From an uncultured Methanobrevibacter sp. (lineage in GTDB: Archaea > Methanobacteriota > Methanobacteria > Methanobacteriales > Methanobacteriaceae): a stretch of 64,000 nt of DNA. Position numbers and translations under genes: made by a program. Numbering within the stretch: the stretch's first letter is position 1; each line of letters opens with the position of its first letter. Positions 42,912-51,627 of this stretch are shown here, piece after piece. The notes beneath the pieces are model-generated. The model was not told where the DNA came from and searched no databases. It saw nothing but the letters and a program-made list of their open reading frames with translations. The stretch lies in NCBI RefSeq assembly GCF_900314695.1, contig NZ_OMWD01000004.1:21820-85819 (forward strand), given 5' to 3'.

Positions 42912-43200
42912 CTTCAGCAACATTGGAGTCCATTTGCATATTTTCAAAGTCCAATGATTGCTTTTTCAATGAATCAATATCAATCTCATCATCACCATCA
43001 TCAGAGGATTTGTTCTTTAAATCCTTTCCATCAAGCAACTCAACCAATTTTGAACGATACCATAAATTAGTTTTTTCAATTTTTACCCAGTCAATGCCCT
43101 CTTTTGTTCTTGTGTCAATAACTTCACCTATAGTTCCGGTATCGACATATCTGACATGATCTCCAAGAGTAATTTCCTTATCTCTTGCATCAAGGACCAT
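42901..43200 (-). CDS. DUF2098 family protein
   Basis: A 99-residue protein with an SH3-like barrel segment (LGDHVRYVDTGTIGEVIDTR ... WYRSKLVELL) and an acidic tail ending in Gly-Gly-Gly. The pattern matches DUF2098, found in methanogens, function unknown. It is 21 bases from the PRC-barrel gene on the same strand, and both are small beta-barrel proteins. Confidence 0.82.
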   Translation of the reverse strand: MVLDARDKEITLGDHVRYVDTGTIGEVIDTRTKEGIDWVKIEKTNLWYRSKLVELLDGKDLKNKSSDDGDDEIDIDSLKKQSLDFENMQMDSNVAEGGG

Positions 43201-43221
43201 AATATAACCTATATTAAAAAT

Positions 43222-43494
43222 TTATTCATCTTCAATTTCAACAGTGGTTGTTTTAACTTCTTCTTCAACTGCTTCATTAGAAATTTCTTTGTTTAAAATA
43301 ACATAAGCTCCAATAGTAGCAATATCATCAAAATTGATTTCAAGTTCATCTCTTGAAAACAAATTTTTTTGTAAAGTTAAAATAATAGTGCCGATTTTAC
43401 CTGTTTCGGTGTCAAAATCAACATTATCTATTTTACCGACTACATTTGCATTTTTGTCTAAAACAGTAGAACCTACAAATTCTTTAATTTTCAT
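43222..43494 (-). CDS. PRC-barrel domain protein
   Basis: A 90-residue PRC-barrel protein: MKIKEFVGSTVLDKNANVVG, KIDNVDFDTETGKIGTIILT, then an acidic tail. AAAGGTGAT lies six bases before the ATG. It is a paralogue of the 77-residue protein at 24826-25059. Role unknown. Confidence 0.85.
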   Translation of the reverse strand: MKIKEFVGSTVLDKNANVVGKIDNVDFDTETGKIGTIILTLQKNLFSRDELEINFDDIATIGAYVILNKEISNEAVEEEVKTTTVEIEDE

Positions 43495-43604
43495 AGTATC
43501 ACCTTTTATATAAAGTTATATTTGAATATCATATAATAAAACATTAACTATTTAAATAAATCATGTATATAAAATTAACTATTAATTAAATAGGTGTAAA
43601 AAAA

Positions 43605-45269
43605 ATGGAAAAAGCATGTCGAACAATTATTGATGATATTATAAATGGAAAAATATCCACTCGACGTGAATTAGAAGTTGAAAAAAGACAGCTTTGCCGT
43701 GATTTAAAGCTATCCCGATTTATGAGCAATGCCGACATTTTGGAATTTGCTAAACCTGAAGAAAAGGAAATCGTTTCTGAAATCTTAAAGAAAAAACCGA
43801 CAAGAACAAAATCAGGCGTTGCAATTGTTGCTGTAATGTGCCATCCTCACAAATGTCCTCATGGCAGGTGTTTTTACTGTCCGGAAAGTGACATTGCCCC
43901 TCCAAGCTATACTGGTGAAGAGCCGGCAGCATTAAGAGGAAGAATGTATGAATTTCATCCATATATCCAATGTTTCAACAGACTGAAGCAGCTTAAAAAA
44001 ATAGGCCATCCAATTGACAAGGTCGAACTGATCATAATGGGAGGAACATTTCCGTCAAGGGATTTATGTTACCAGCAATGGTTTACTTCACAATGCCTAA
44101 AAGCTATGACCGATTTTGGATTGATACTTGAAAATAAACCCAACAATTATGATTATAACCTAGATTATGATGAGATAAGAACATTTGAAAAAGGAGTTTT
44201 GAAAACTTATCCTCCAAGCGATTATGTTCTGATTGATGATGTTCAAAAGGCGAACGAAAATTCAAAGGTCAGGTGTGTAGGAATGACCTTTGAAACCCGT
44301 CCGGATTACTGTAAAAAAGAGCATATTAACAGAATGTTGGATTTTGGAGTTACAAGAGTCGAATTAGGTGTTCAGACATTATCTGATGATTTATACGTCA
44401 GGATAAAAAGAGGCCATACAATAGCAGATGTGATTGAGGCAAACCAGCTTTTAAGGGATTCTGCAATAAAAGTGGCCATGCACATGATGCCTGGATTGTT
44501 CGTTAGTGAAAAGCAGGATTTAAAAATGTTCAAGCAGCTGTTCAGTGATGAAAATTTCAAGCCAGACATGCTTAAAATATATCCATGCCTCGTCACTGCC
44601 GGAAGCGAATTGTACGACTTATGGCAAAGTGGAGGTTACGAACCCTACAGCGATGAAGAGGCAGTTGAACTAATTGTCAAGATAAAAGAGATTCTTCCAA
44701 AATGGGTCAGGACAATGCGTATTCAAAGGGACATTCCATCAACATTGATTGAAGCCGGTGTTAAGAAATCCAACCTGGGAGAACTTGTCTACAACAAGCT
44801 TGATGAAAAGCACATTAATTGCCAATGCATACGCTGCCGAGAAATTGGCCATAAGAAAACAAGCAGAGAATACGAATTAGATGATTTTGAAATGTTCAGA
44901 GAAACATATACTGCATGCAATGGTGAAGAAAACTTTTTATCAATTGAAGATGTTAATGAAGAAAGCATTGCTGGATTTTTAAGGTTGCGTTTCCCGTCAA
45001 AAAATCATTTTAGAGAAGAAATAAGCGACAAAACAGCACTTGTTCGTGAATTGCACGTTTATGGAAATATGATAAAAATAGGAGGTAAAAATCCCAATAT
45101 AGGTCAGCACACAGGATTTGGTGAAAAGCTTCTAAAAGAAGCTGAAGAGCTTTCCATTGAAAATGGAAAAGAAGAGTTGGCCATAATAAGTGGAATAGGA
45201 TCCAGAAATTACTATCGCAAATTCGGATATGAAAAGGTTGGACCGTACATGGTCAAAAAGTTGATATGA
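43605..45269 (+). CDS. elp3: Elp3, tRNA uridine-34 modification enzyme
   Basis: Radical-SAM acetyltransferase that starts cm5U34 modification of tRNA wobble uridine. The 554-residue protein has an N-terminal tRNA-binding part, the radical-SAM cluster in CHPHKCPHGRCFYC (about residues 86-99), VELIIMGGTFPSRD, and a C-terminal GNAT domain (IGQHTGFGEKLLKEAEELS). The length is that of archaeal Elp3. The ATG follows AGGTGTAAAA. Confidence 0.96.
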   Translation: MEKACRTIIDDIINGKISTRRELEVEKRQLCRDLKLSRFMSNADILEFAKPEEKEIVSEILKKKPTRTKSGVAIVAVMCHPHKCPHGRCFYCPESDIAPPSYTGEEPAALRGRMYEFHPYIQCFNRLKQLKKIGHPIDKVELIIMGGTFPSRDLCYQQWFTSQCLKAMTDFGLILENKPNNYDYNLDYDEIRTFEKGVLKTYPPSDYVLIDDVQKANENSKVRCVGMTFETRPDYCKKEHINRMLDFGVTRVELGVQTLSDDLYVRIKRGHTIADVIEANQLLRDSAIKVAMHMMPGLFVSEKQDLKMFKQLFSDENFKPDMLKIYPCLVTAGSELYDLWQSGGYEPYSDEEAVELIVKIKEILPKWVRTMRIQRDIPSTLIEAGVKKSNLGELVYNKLDEKHINCQCIRCREIGHKKTSREYELDDFEMFRETYTACNGEENFLSIEDVNEESIAGFLRLRFPSKNHFREEISDKTALVRELHVYGNMIKIGGKNPNIGQHTGFGEKLLKEAEELSIENGKEELAIISGIGSRNYYRKFGYEKVGPYMVKKLI

Positions 45270-45327
45270 AAATATTTAAATACTTCATTCGTATATATAC
45301 TAACTAATTAATTAGAGAGGGGTAACG

Positions 45328-46047
45328 ATGTACAATATAAAAAATTCAAAAGAATTAGCAAGCTATATCAATTATACTAATTTAAATAATATAATCTCAG
45401 AAGAGGAAATGAAAGAATTTCTTGAAAAAGCAAAAGAAACAACATTTCATTCAGTGGTTGTTTCACCAACATATGTCCAATTAGCTAAAGAAACTTTAGC
45501 AGATACAGACATCAAGGTTGGAAGCGTGGTCGGATTCCCATTAGGTTTTGAAGACACAGAATCCAAATTAGCCGAAACAAAAACTTTACTCGACAAAGGA
45601 GCAGACGAATTGGAAGTCGTGATTAATCTAAGTTATTTAAAAGATAAAAAGTACAGTTTAATCGGAAAAGAAATCGAAGCCATAAAAGAGCTTATGGGAG
45701 ATAAAATTCTGAAAGTCAACATTGAAGTCAAAGCTCTCGATGATGCTGAAAAATCCGCCATTGTCCAAGTTGCTGAAAAGGCAGGAGCAGACTTTGTAAA
45801 AACTGCAACAGGATTTGTGACCCCATGCCACATTTATGAAATTGTAAATGACATAAACATTATCCAGAAATATGCTCCAAAAATCAAAATTGAAATATAT
45901 GGTGGTATAGACAGCTATAAACTAGCCAACCAAGTCTTAACTGCAGGAGCAGATAACATTTCAAGCAATTACGGTTACGAAATTGTAAAACAATACAAAG
46001 AATTGAGAGAAAACACACAAGTAAAACCAAAACCAATTACCTTATAG
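45328..46047 (+). CDS. deoC: deoxyribose-phosphate aldolase
   Basis: Interconverts 2-deoxyribose-5-phosphate with glyceraldehyde-3-phosphate and acetaldehyde. The 239-residue TIM barrel has VGSVVGFPLGFE, KVNIEVKALDD and the Schiff-base Lys in DFVKTATGFVT. The ATG follows GAGAGGGG, and a TATA-like TATATATAC lies about 35 bases upstream. In archaea it may serve a reversed, synthetic pentose role; no other deo gene is nearby. Confidence 0.95.
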   Translation: MYNIKNSKELASYINYTNLNNIISEEEMKEFLEKAKETTFHSVVVSPTYVQLAKETLADTDIKVGSVVGFPLGFEDTESKLAETKTLLDKGADELEVVINLSYLKDKKYSLIGKEIEAIKELMGDKILKVNIEVKALDDAEKSAIVQVAEKAGADFVKTATGFVTPCHIYEIVNDINIIQKYAPKIKIEIYGGIDSYKLANQVLTAGADNISSNYGYEIVKQYKELRENTQVKPKPITL

Positions 46048-46161
46048 ACACCAACTGCCATCACCACCTAATTTACCATTAGCTAAAATACTCATTTTAT
46101 CGCAAAAAAATAGCAAATTAGATTATATAAGAAAATTATTTAAAAAAATAGTAGTAAAGAA

Positions 46162-46234
46162 TGCCATGGGCCGGACTTGAACCAGCGACATCTAGATCTT
46201 CAGTCTAGCGTTCTCCCATCTGAACTACCATGGC
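46162..46234 (-). tRNA. tRNA-Phe (anticodon GAA)
   Basis: The 73-base minus-strand gene begins GCCATGG and ends CCATGGC plus discriminator A, a 7-bp acceptor stem. The anticodon arm CTAGA-CTGAAGA-TCTAG gives anticodon GAA. The T loop reads GGTTCAAGTCC. The CCA end is not encoded. It lies three bases after tRNA-Val on the same strand and is probably co-transcribed. Confidence 0.95.
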
Positions 46235-46237
46235 ATA

Positions 46238-46309
46238 TGGACCGAACGAGATTCGAACTCGTGATCTCCTCCACGTCAAAGAGGAATCATACCCCTAGAC
46301 CACCGGTCC
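46238..46309 (-). tRNA. tRNA-Val (anticodon GAC)
   Basis: The 72-base minus-strand gene has acceptor GGACCGG/TCGGTCC (one G-T pair) with discriminator A. Its anticodon arm is CCTCT-TTGACGT-GGAGG, giving GAC. The T arm reads CGAGTTCGAATCTCG. The loop assignment puts U at position 33 and matches other archaeal Val tRNAs. CCA is not encoded. Confidence 0.9.
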
Positions 46310-46337
46310 TATACAACATACAATAGTTTGTAAAAAG

Positions 46338-46351
46338 TAATATATAAAGTT
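46338..46351 (-). promoter_or_regulatory. TATA box of the tRNA-Val/tRNA-Phe unit
   Basis: On the minus strand CTTTATATATTAC lies about 30 bases before the 5' end of tRNA-Val, the normal position for an archaeal tRNA promoter. Confidence 0.6.
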
Positions 46352-46390
46352 TACTAAAAAATATAGGACAGTGTAAAAATAAATTAAAAA

Positions 46391-46420
46391 TAAAAAAAAT
46401 TGACCAAGAAAAATGGCCAA
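46391..46420 (-). terminator. terminator of the histone gene
   Basis: On the minus strand TTGGCCA and TGGTCAA pair over 7 bp (one G-T) around TTTTTCT, then eight T. It lies 50 bases after the histone stop. Confidence 0.6.
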
Positions 46421-46469
46421 TAGATTTTATTATATAAAGCTTTTTTTTGAAAATAACCAACTAACAAAT

Positions 46470-46670
46470 CTATTTGATTGCTAATTTGATATCTTCAGCT
46501 TTTACAGTTTTTCTACCAGCGTGGCGTGCGAAATTTACAGCTTTTTGTGCGATTTCGTCACCTTTTTCTTCTAATGCTTCAGCTAATGCAATTTTTGCAT
46601 CATCACTAATTCTTTGTGCGCCAGCATTTTTTAAGATACGACCGACTGGTGCGATTGGTAATTCACTCAT
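46470..46670 (-). CDS. archaeal histone
   Basis: A 66-residue histone-fold protein that wraps DNA: ELPIAPVGRILKNAGAQRIS, then HAGRKTVKAEDIKLAIK, the standard HMf-type pattern. The ATG at 46668-46670 follows GGAGGTG; the open frame extends 30 codons further upstream without a ribosome site and was rejected. Monocistronic, with its own terminator. Confidence 0.97.
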   Translation of the reverse strand: MSELPIAPVGRILKNAGAQRISDDAKIALAEALEEKGDEIAQKAVNFARHAGRKTVKAEDIKLAIK

Positions 46671-46875
46671 AATGACACCTCCAATTAAAAGATAGTACGC
46701 AATAGTATATAAAGGTATCGGTAAAAATGAATATTCAACCCCTATATTATAGTAGTGCAACTATCATAATATGCTTTTGAAAACTAAAAAAAAATATAGG
46801 TATTATCAATAATCAAAGGATAAAAATTAGTTAAAAATATAAAAATAAGGAAAAAACAAAATAAAAGAATTATTT

Positions 46876-48150
46876 TTATAATAATTCGCTTTTCAGATAA
46901 GTTGCGGTTGCTTGAGTTATCTTTACATCAACAAAGGTTCCTAATTCTGCATCATCAACAATTACTGGAATATATGAGTCAGTTTTTGCAATAAAACCAC
47001 CTTTAGAACCTTTTTCTACAACCAAGACTTTTTGATGAGAACCTACCAGTTCCATATTTTCTTCTTCGGTTATTTTAGATTTAATTTCTGATAAAAATTT
47101 GGATCTTTCTTTCATAACAGGGCGAGGAATCTCTTCAAGTGAAGATGAAATTGCACCTTTTCTGTGCTGGTATTTTGACAGGTGAATCAAACTTGGCTTT
47201 ACATTTTGAAGCAACTTAACTGTCAAGTCAAAATCATCATCTGTTTCTGTAGGATAACCCACAATAACATCCACAGCCAAGGTCAAACCTGGAATTTCAC
47301 TTTTGAATTTTGAGACTATATCCAGATATTGCTCTATGGTATGGCCCCTTCTCATTTCTGATAAAACCTTATCACTGCCTGATTGTATCGGTAAATGGAT
47401 AAAATTATATACCTTCGGATGTTTCATGGCATCGATAATTTCATCAACATCGTTTAAAATGTTTTTAGGATGCATCATTCCAACACGAACTCGAAATTCT
47501 CCTTCCAAATTGGCCACTTCTTTAATTAAATCAGATAGCTTTTCACCACTGTCACGGCCAAATGCTGCAGTGTCCTGAGCAGTGAGTTGAATTTCACAGG
47601 CCCCATTTTCTATTGCTTCTTTTGCTTCTGCAACAATATCCTCGATAGGATAACTATTTAATGGTCCTCGAGCAAAACGAGTGCAGCAGAATGTACATGC
47701 TCCTAAACAGCCCTCACAAATCTGTATAATATGAATCAAACCATCATCAATAAGTTTAGGAACACCCACCTTACTTTCTTTTGTAAAACCGGTTTCACGA
47801 ATAACATCACCACAGTATGTTCCCTTTACGACATCCGCAGACTTATTCAGCTGATGAGGTCCAATCCAAGAACAGTTCGGTCCGATTTTTTCCAGTTTTT
47901 CAGGGTCAATCTCAACCATGCACCCACTGACAATGATTTTCTTATCTGGAAAATCCTTCTGAAGCTTTTGAATTTTATAAACCACCTTGTTTTCAGTAGG
48001 CAACTTAACATAGCATGTATTTACAATAATAACATCAGCTTCCTCAATGGAATCAACAATATCTATTTCATTTTCAACAAGCACACCCGCCATAATCTGC
48101 GCATCAGCCTTATTGAATGTGCAACCGTAAGAATCAATATATACTTTCAT
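46876..48150 (-). CDS. tRNA t6A37 methylthiotransferase (e-MtaB)
   Basis: Adds a methylthio group to t6A37 of tRNA. The 424-residue protein has an N-terminal UPF0004 domain (MKVYIDSYGCTFNKADAQIM, with Cys at 10, 46 and 76), the radical-SAM CLGACTFC motif (about residues 144-151), and a C-terminal TRAM domain ending TQATATYLKSELL. The sequence fits the archaeal CDKAL1-like branch. It sits two bases downstream of the zinc-finger gene and is probably coupled to it. Confidence 0.94.
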   Translation of the reverse strand: MKVYIDSYGCTFNKADAQIMAGVLVENEIDIVDSIEEADVIIVNTCYVKLPTENKVVYKIQKLQKDFPDKKIIVSGCMVEIDPEKLEKIGPNCSWIGPHQLNKSADVVKGTYCGDVIRETGFTKESKVGVPKLIDDGLIHIIQICEGCLGACTFCCTRFARGPLNSYPIEDIVAEAKEAIENGACEIQLTAQDTAAFGRDSGEKLSDLIKEVANLEGEFRVRVGMMHPKNILNDVDEIIDAMKHPKVYNFIHLPIQSGSDKVLSEMRRGHTIEQYLDIVSKFKSEIPGLTLAVDVIVGYPTETDDDFDLTVKLLQNVKPSLIHLSKYQHRKGAISSSLEEIPRPVMKERSKFLSEIKSKITEEENMELVGSHQKVLVVEKGSKGGFIAKTDSYIPVIVDDAELGTFVDVKITQATATYLKSELL

Positions 48151-48152
48151 AG

Positions 48153-48779
48153 TTATTCTCTAATAGTCTTTTTAAAAATGTATTTTGTTAAATCATAGTC
48201 AAAGTTATGGAACTTGACCGGTTTTGAATAAACTCTTCTGATTACGCCGGCTTTGGCAAAACCAGAAGTAAGCTTTCTTTCTTGAGTTTTAATGACATGC
48301 ACCTTAACGATATGATTTTCAATCTTGACGACATCACCAGGGGCGATTTCAAAGTCCCTGTCCAAATCCAGTTTATAGGAATCTACATCCCCATGCAAAT
48401 CTACTGAAAACCCAATACGAGCCGGAATTTCAACAGAAGATGCCCAGATAGTACTTATATCTTCAATTTTAGATTTTTTCAATCTTTTATCATTTACTTC
48501 AATACTTGTCACTTCAACCTGACCTAAATCTGAAAGCAAAACATCTCCTACCTTCAATTCATCACTTGGAGATAAATCAATAGTAGTCTTATGAGATTTA
48601 TCCTGCTCTGAGATAATTAACCTATAAGGTATGGGTTTTTTTACTGAAAACATGTCCTTAAACACATGACCGCATGATTCGCATCTAAGCAAATACTCTT
48701 CCATAATCTTTTTCTTAGATGACTTTTGCTTTGAATTTAAAATTTCAACATCGTCAGAACCGCATATTGGACAATCCAT
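48153..48779 (-). CDS. HVO_0476-type zinc finger protein
   Basis: A 208-residue protein with an N-terminal zinc ribbon (MDCPICGSDD ... LLRCESCGHVF) and a C-terminal domain of beta strands. It matches the HVO_0476 family, conserved in euryarchaea, function unknown. The ATG at 48777-48779 follows GGGAGG; the longer frame would start with a GTG overlapping that site. It lies between leuD/hacB and the methylthiotransferase gene on one strand. Confidence 0.85.
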   Translation of the reverse strand: MDCPICGSDDVEILNSKQKSSKKKIMEEYLLRCESCGHVFKDMFSVKKPIPYRLIISEQDKSHKTTIDLSPSDELKVGDVLLSDLGQVEVTSIEVNDKRLKKSKIEDISTIWASSVEIPARIGFSVDLHGDVDSYKLDLDRDFEIAPGDVVKIENHIVKVHVIKTQERKLTSGFAKAGVIRRVYSKPVKFHNFDYDLTKYIFKKTIRE

Positions 48780-48794
48780 TTTTATGCCTCCCAC

Positions 48795-49283
48795 TTATTC
48801 TTCCTTATCATTTAAATAATGGTTAACCAAACCACCATCTTCCAAAATATTTAACATGAACTCCTTGAATGGTTCGAATGTAGTTGACTCACCAGTAGTT
48901 TCATTGACCAGCTCTCCTTTTGACAGGTCAATATTAATGATATCTCCATCTTTCGCATCGATATCTGAAACGATTACCGGCAGTCCTATATTGATTGCAT
49001 TTCTATAGAATATTCTTGCAAATGACTTGGCTACAATTGCATCCACACCAGCTGTTTTAATGGCTACCGGTGCCTGTTCTCTTGATGAACCACAACCAAA
49101 ATTCTCATCCGCTACAATAATATCTCCTTTTTTTACGTTTTTGGTAAAATCAGGCCTTTCACCCTCCAAGACATGGTCTGCCAAATCCTGAGGATTGAAA
49201 GTCCTTAAATACCTTCCGGGAATGATTACATCAGTATCAATATTTTCCCCAAAGGTCCATGTTTTTCCTTTAATTATATCCAT
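48795..49283 (-). CDS. 3-isopropylmalate dehydratase / homoaconitase small subunit
   Basis: Small subunit of an aconitase-family isomerase, 162 residues, with NIDTDVIIPGRYLRTFNPQD, then NFGCGSSREQAP and SFARIFYRNAINIGLP. In methanogens two such subunits exist. The specificity loop is YLRT here, the form described for homoaconitase of coenzyme B synthesis (isopropylmalate isomerases have a more hydrophobic loop). I therefore favour HacB over LeuD, with moderate certainty. The ATG follows GTGAT. The large subunit is not in the window. Confidence 0.88.
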   Translation of the reverse strand: MDIIKGKTWTFGENIDTDVIIPGRYLRTFNPQDLADHVLEGERPDFTKNVKKGDIIVADENFGCGSSREQAPVAIKTAGVDAIVAKSFARIFYRNAINIGLPVIVSDIDAKDGDIINIDLSKGELVNETTGESTTFEPFKEFMLNILEDGGLVNHYLNDKEE

Positions 49284-49377
49284 AACTATCACTAAAAATA
49301 AATTGATAAAAAAAATGAAGGTATTCGGGAGTTACCCAAATACAAAATTAGTCTTAGGTGATTTTTGTTAATACAGT

Positions 49378-50883
49378 TTATTTATTACTTTTTAAAGGTT
49401 GAGCAAATTTTTTCTCAATACTTTCACGATACATTGAATTCATGGTACAGAATGGAATAATCCTACCATCAGGTGTTGCATAATGAATAACACATTTTTT
49501 AACCCTGTCTTCATCAAAGTTAAACGGATCCATGAAATGCATACATGAAATAAGCATTGCATCTTTGGAGAAGTCTCCTAAAGCGTCGTAATCTCCTCTT
49601 GCAAATACATTTATTAATATTTTTGTAATTTCCAATTCTTCAGGAGTTCTGCTAGTGTGAACCATTTTAGGAAGGTTTCCAGTCAAACCAGCTAAAACAC
49701 GTTTTCTGGAACCGAATCTGCCTGCTTTGAGTTTTTCATTATATTCCTTCAATTTGTTGAACAAATCATCTACATCTATGAAATCTGTAATCGGAATCAA
49801 TTTGTCCTTGCCAGGCCCTTCTGTTTTTTCTCTAAATACATAGGTTGCAATTCCACAGTGCTGATGACAGTTTAATGTAACTTTAGCTGTATCTTCCTCA
49901 TCCAAAAGAGATATGAATTCTGCAATTGGCTCAACGGAAGATGGTGGGTAAAATGATTCTGTTGGAACCTGACCGTCAGTAACTTCTTCAATAATGCTGA
50001 CAAAGTCGGGAATGGTTATTCTTTGCTCTTCAACATGTTCCGAAGGTGTTCTGCCTGCAAATGAAACAGGCTGGAAATTGACACCATAAATGTTTTCACT
50101 GTGATCGAATGCGAATTTAATAATATCTCCAATCTGATGATCGTTGACTCCTTTAACCAATGTAGGTACAAGTACTACACCCAATCCAGCTTTTCTACAG
50201 TTTTCAATAGCGTCAAGCTTGAATGGAAGTAAATCTTTACCCCTATTATTAATGTATGGTTCTGGAGTTACACCATCAAAAGCAAGATAAACTGTGTTTA
50301 ATCCAGCATCTTTTAATTCCTTTGCCAAACTTTCCTTTTTAGCTAATCTAATACCATTAGTTGCAATTTGAACGTGAGTAAAACCTTCTTCTTTTGCCAT
50401 TTCAACAAGTTCAACAATGTCTTTTCTAACGGTCGGCTCTCCACCAGCATACTGAATAGCGGGACATGGATGAGGTTTTAAGCTTCTCAGATTCCTAAGC
50501 ATTTGCCTAATTTCATCCTGTGTAGGTTCATATTTGTATCCTGCAGCAGCAGCATTAGCAAAACAAACAGGACATCTTAAGTTACACCTGTTTGTTACAT
50601 CAATCAAACCTAAAACAGTTGAAGTTTCATGTTTGGAACATAATCCACAATTGTTCGGACAAGAAATTTCATCAGGAACAGAAGGATTTTCAATTTTTGT
50701 AATGGACGGTGTATACTCTTCCATTTTATTATATAACTGATCATCACCCCAATAAGTGTTGATAAATTCCCCATGCTCATCACAAGTTTTTTTGATAAAG
50801 ACTTTGCCATCTTCATCATAAACTTCAGCAGTTAAAGATTTACCGCACTCAGGGCATAAACTTTTAGTATCCTTAATTTTCAA
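49378..50883 (-). CDS. tes: tetraether lipid synthase, radical SAM
   Basis: Couples two archaeol lipids to make the membrane-spanning tetraether lipid. The 501-residue protein resembles MJ0619-type Tes. It has an N-terminal zinc-binding part (SLCPECGKSL, KKTCDEHGEF), an additional Cys set (CPNNCGLCSKH), the radical-SAM CNLRCPVC (about residues 105-112), YAGGEPTVRKDI, and C-terminal Cys residues. I place the start at the TTG at 50881-50883, after AAGGTGG; a GTG three codons earlier overlaps this site. Confidence 0.87.
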   Translation of the reverse strand: MKIKDTKSLCPECGKSLTAEVYDEDGKVFIKKTCDEHGEFINTYWGDDQLYNKMEEYTPSITKIENPSVPDEISCPNNCGLCSKHETSTVLGLIDVTNRCNLRCPVCFANAAAAGYKYEPTQDEIRQMLRNLRSLKPHPCPAIQYAGGEPTVRKDIVELVEMAKEEGFTHVQIATNGIRLAKKESLAKELKDAGLNTVYLAFDGVTPEPYINNRGKDLLPFKLDAIENCRKAGLGVVLVPTLVKGVNDHQIGDIIKFAFDHSENIYGVNFQPVSFAGRTPSEHVEEQRITIPDFVSIIEEVTDGQVPTESFYPPSSVEPIAEFISLLDEEDTAKVTLNCHQHCGIATYVFREKTEGPGKDKLIPITDFIDVDDLFNKLKEYNEKLKAGRFGSRKRVLAGLTGNLPKMVHTSRTPEELEITKILINVFARGDYDALGDFSKDAMLISCMHFMDPFNFDEDRVKKCVIHYATPDGRIIPFCTMNSMYRESIEKKFAQPLKSNK

Positions 50884-51086
50884 AAAAACCACCTTACTAG
50901 CAATATTGCATTAACATTACATAATATATACAATATTTAAATTATATCATACTTCTTATTTATACTTAATTGGATATTGTAATAATACTTTGCCAGTTTC
51001 ATCTTTAATGCATACTCAAAATTTAAATCATTGAATGAACAAAATAATATTAATATGTGAAATTTATTTTTACAGAAGGCAATAAT

Positions 51087-51386
51087 ATGCTAAACAGTTA
51101 TTTTAAATTTAAAGAAAATGGAACAGATTTAAAAACTGAAATAATTGGAGGCATTACCACTTTTCTTGCTATGGCATATACTTTAGGAATCAATCCTACA
51201 ATATTATCTAAAACCGGAATGCCTAAAACAGGAGTATTTTTTTCAACAGCCATAGCATCGGGAATTGCATGGGGATTCATAATATATTCAATTGGAAAAA
51301 TTGCTACCGGAAAATTCAAGGAAACTAATTTGAGAGTATATGTTCTAGCAATTGTATTTGGATTTTATATATTCTTTGGAATTTGA
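51087..51386 (+). pseudogene. internally deleted AzgA/NCS2 purine permease
   Basis: A 99-residue in-frame relic. Residues 1-46 (YFKFKENGTDLKTEIIGGITTFLAMAYTL) match the N-terminus of an AzgA-type NCS2 nucleobase permease. Residues 47-99 (GIAWGFIIYSIGKIATGKFKE and the final helix) match its C-terminus. About 330 residues of the usual 430 are missing between them, and the junction keeps the frame. It cannot work as a transporter. A terminator follows immediately, so the ends of the original gene are intact. Confidence 0.8.
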
Positions 51387-51403
51387 ACTCACTTATGTGA
51401 GTT
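51386..51403 (+). terminator. intrinsic terminator after the permease remnant
   Basis: AACTCAC-TTAT-GTGAGTT begins at the last base of the stop codon and is followed by a T-rich stretch. Confidence 0.6.
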
Positions 51404-51627
51404 TAATTCTCTATTTTAAATAGCGATGCCTAAGCAATCGGCTGTAATTGACAAAATTACTGATGATGAAAAATCCCATATCCTTGAACTGTTCAGCCTG
51501 TAATCTTTCAAAAATGAAAAAAGCATTGAAAAGTACAAAATAATATAAAACAATATCATACTGAAACTTAATTAATATATACTAGTTTAAACAAATAATT
51601 AGTAAAACAAAATTGGGGAAACTATTA
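51404..51627. other. short gap with possible gene relic
   Basis: A 25-codon frame at 51426-51503 (MPKQSAVIDKITDDEKSHIL) looks protein-like but has no ribosome site and no recognised family. The rest is AT-rich and contains the carS promoter. Confidence 0.25.

Noticed and set aside
46238..46309. Reading this tRNA as tRNA-Asp (GTC)
   Set aside because: A 7-base loop with U33 requires anticodon GAC; the GTC-like triplet lies off register.
46560..46760. Longer histone reading frame starting at 46760
   Set aside because: The extra 30 codons are hydrophobic, lack a ribosome site, and the standard 66-residue start has GGAGGTG.
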